Below, piece by piece: positions 61,641 to 64,000 of a DNA stretch of 64,000 nt. Origin of the DNA: Callaeas wilsoni. Taxonomy: Eukaryota > Chordata > Aves > Passeriformes > Callaeidae. How positions within the stretch are numbered: the first letter of the stretch is position 1; each line of letters opens with the position of its first letter. The position numbers were made by a program, and so were the translations under genes. The notes beneath the pieces are model-generated. The model had not been told where the DNA came from. It did no database searches and saw only the letters and a program-made list of their open reading frames with translations. The stretch is taken from positions 61,459-125,458 of the forward strand of contig VWPU01008539.1 in assembly GCA_013398955.1 (NCBI GenBank). The letters are read 5' to 3'.

Positions 61641-62944
61641 AAAAGCAGGTCAAGAAAGCAAAATATCCACGTAACTCTTGAAGGGATCTCTACGAAGTGC
61701 TTGAGCAGTGCCTGAGGAAGGGAAGGGAAGAGAGCAGAGACTCTGTCAAGGTAAATGCAAAGGCTCACCTGGGCAGGCAAAACCCAGACATTTTGCAGAG
61801 TGATTTAGTTTGAAAAATAACAGCTCATGCTGTCTCAGCAGCCTCACTGGCACCATGGCTGGAGCGAGTCTGCCCACTGATAAAGGGGCAGAGCAGGGAG
61901 CAGATAAGGTGCCAGGAGGTGAAATCATCCCACTCTCTGTGCTAGGAGGAGCCCAGGGACCTTCCTGTGTCCTGGGATCTGACAGCAAAAGGCAGGTTTT
62001 GCTTTCCAAGAGGCCACTGACTGCTGGGAAAACTGGAGTAGGGCAGCATTACTGGGGGTTTGCTGCCTTCTTGCCATGTTGATAAGGCTGCTGTTCTTGG
62101 GCACTGTGAGGGAGATGGTTTTAGTGAAAAAAGGGACCTTCTGTCTGTCCTGTCCAACCCCACTGGGATCCCGAGGATGCAGCTGCCAGGGGAGACACCA
62201 GCAGTGGCACTGCTTCCACGGAAAAGGGAGTCACCATTTCCAGTGAGGGACTTAACCTTGCTGGTTACTGCTGGTTATCTTGGAGAAGGAAAAGAAATAC
62301 AATTCCTTGTGGAATATTACTTTAATGGTATTAGCTTGGCTAGACTGGCAAGTGAGGGGAAACATGAGGGAAATAGAGCTGGCAGCTGGTTATCAGGCAG
62401 GGTTGGTTTGCATGGGGACAAAAAAGAAAAAAAGGAAGAGCCTTGGAAGAAAAAAAAACACATTAAATAAATCACCACAAACATATCAGACAGGATCATT
62501 AGAAAGTTGTATAAAAAATACTAAACAGACGAAACGCCACCTGAACACCTGTCAGGAAAAGCCACCCACCCAGTAGCTGTGAAAAGCTGACAGAATGGAA
62601 ACATAGTGAGTGTTTCCAAAAGGGATTCACGACTTTTGGGGCCTCTGGCCTCGCTTATCCCTTTCCAGAACATGTTAACCACCTACTCACAGAAGAAGTG
62701 CAATGTGGTAAGATCATGTAAAAAGTCCTCCCTGAGGAATTCTTGAGTGCCTCCCAAACCCTGGGCCTCATGGGCACAGAAATGGCAGAAATTACACCAA
62801 AGCCTGTGACAGCTTGTGGTGGCTGGGGAAACACGGAGAGCAGAGTCACAGCTCGAGACTTAGTGCTGATAAGGACCAGCAGCACCTTGGGGATGGATCG
62901 TGGGCAGGAAATCATTAACCTTGAACTGAACTGCAGAAGGGCAC
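61641..62944. other. Intergenic stretch, nothing recognised
   Basis: Between two CR1 copies. Short open frames on both strands, the longest 136 codons, lack domain or homology signals. A purine-rich AAAAAG tract lies near 62420-62460. Confidence 0.5.
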
Positions 62945-63205
62945 TTTTTAGATGCTGGAAACGGCCCCGCGGAGACCTTGGAGCCCCTTCCGGTGCCTAA
63001 AGGGCTCCAAGAGAGCTGGAGAGAGACTTCGGACAAGGGCACGGAGTGAGAAGACAAGGGGGAACCCCTTCCCACTGACAGAAGGCAGGGTTAGATGGGA
63101 TATTGGGAAGAAATTGTGAGGGTGGTGAGGCCCTGGTACAGGTTGTCCAGAAAAGCTGTGGCTGCCCCATCCCTGGAGGTGTTTAAGGAAGTGTTCAGCC
63201 ACAAA
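62945..63205 (+). mobile_element. CR1 LINE fragment truncated at its 3' side
   Basis: Contains GCCTAAAGGGCTCCAAGAGA, GGGATATTGGGAAGAAATTG and AAGCTGTGGCTGCCCCATCC. It then loses the usual CR1 3' end and passes into the minisatellite. Confidence 0.85.
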
Positions 63206-63229
63206 CAGCTGAGGGCCTTCAGAAAACCC

Positions 63230-64000
63230 TGGAGAGCCACACAGGGACACAAGGCTTGGGGGACACACACAGGGGGCACACAGGCCAAGGGGAACATGGG
63301 GGTACATACAGAGGGTACATACAGGGCGTACAGGGGGATGCAGAACCCAGCAAAAGGATACACAGGGAATATGGAGGCCACGGAGGACTGAGGAGGACAC
63401 AGGGGGCATGTAGGGCAGAGGGGACACACAGAGAGAAGACATGGAAGGCATGCAGGACCTGGAAAAAGGACATGCAAGGGACACGGGGACATGCATGGGA
63501 CACGGCGGGCACGCAGGACTCGGGAAAGGGACTTGCAGGAGACAAGGTGTCATGCAGAACCTCAGAGGGAGACAGGCAGGGGACGTGGGGGGCACACAGA
63601 AGGCATGGTCGGGAGACACGCATGGGGCACACAGCCCGGGGAGGGACATGCATGAGATCCGGGGGGCACACAGCCCGAGGGGGGCATGCAGGAGACATGA
63701 AGGGCACGCAGGGCTGGGGGGGGACATACAGAGGACACAGGGAGCGTGCAGGACCCTGGAGGGGGACACGCAGGTTACACGGTGCGCGGGCAGACAGGAG
63801 ACATGGGGGCGGTACGCAGAGAACAAGGGACACACACAGGTGACACGGGGGGCAGCAGGACCCCGGAGGGCGACACGCAGGGCACGGGTGGGGGACAGAC
63901 AGGAGACACGGGGGGTACAGAGGACACACACGGAGCACACACACGGGACACGGGGCACACACACGGGGGGTGCAGAGGACACGGGGCACTCACACGGGGG
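63230..64000. repeat. G-rich purine minisatellite
   Basis: Imperfect tandem array built from variants of GGGGACACRCAGG, with a larger recurring block beginning GCAGGACYC. It runs to the right edge. Strong strand asymmetry (G on plus, C on minus) removes stops and creates long Cys/Pro-rich minus-strand frames (344 and 256 codons) that I treat as spurious. Confidence 0.85.

Noticed and set aside
63256..63843. 195-codon plus-strand Gly/Thr/Arg-rich frame
   Set aside because: Also a by-product of the minisatellite.
62948..63989. 344- and 256-codon minus-strand frames rich in Cys and Pro
   Set aside because: They lie within the G-rich tandem array; strand asymmetry alone removes stops. No domain or splice structure.

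Overview
The window reads as avian nuclear DNA. It carries many degenerate CR1 LINE fragments, mostly short 3' ends with the CATAGAATCA/TTGGAAGGGACC signature in both orientations. It also has multi-exon vertebrate genes and GC-rich CpG-island promoters. The two genes and their divergent order match the RTEL1/STMN3 neighbourhood of human 20q13.33 in inverted orientation. I cannot name the species from sequence alone.

Layout. Positions 481-39060 (minus strand) hold RTEL1, the FANCJ/XPD-family iron-sulphur DNA helicase that dismantles T-loops, D-loops and G-quadruplexes. I reconstructed 34 coding exons by hand. Every junction keeps phase, giving a 1289-residue frame. Walker A (K48), the four Fe-S cysteines (145, 163, 172, 207) and the DEAH box (250-253) fall at the numbers I recall for the human protein. 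Two harmonin-homology domains and a PIP-like motif follow. A GC-rich island at about 39.5-40.4 kb holds the RTEL1 promoter, with ETS-like, E-box and TCTCGCGAGA sites. About 4.9 kb of divergent intergenic DNA separates the RTEL1 and STMN3 start codons. Positions 43967-55523 (plus strand) hold STMN3 (SCG10-like protein), five coding exons for 180 residues, with a 9.7-kb first intron containing an internal CpG island. From 55.5 kb onward there is STMN3 3'UTR and downstream intergenic DNA, ending in a G-rich purine minisatellite (about 63.23-64.0 kb) that runs off the window.

The two genes do not form a pathway: one maintains telomeres and genome stability, the other regulates microtubules in neurons. 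They are linked by synteny and face each other head to head. I found no third protein-coding gene, no RNA gene I could support, no CRISPR and no complete mobile element. I did not find a dramatic undescribed system. The most useful oddities are a GC-AG intron in STMN3, a CR1 tail that appears to supply the branch-point region of RTEL1 exon 14, a candidate extra 24-codon RTEL1 exon, an ambiguous RTEL1 C-terminus, and the CpG island inside STMN3 intron 1. All family comparisons are from memory; no search was run.
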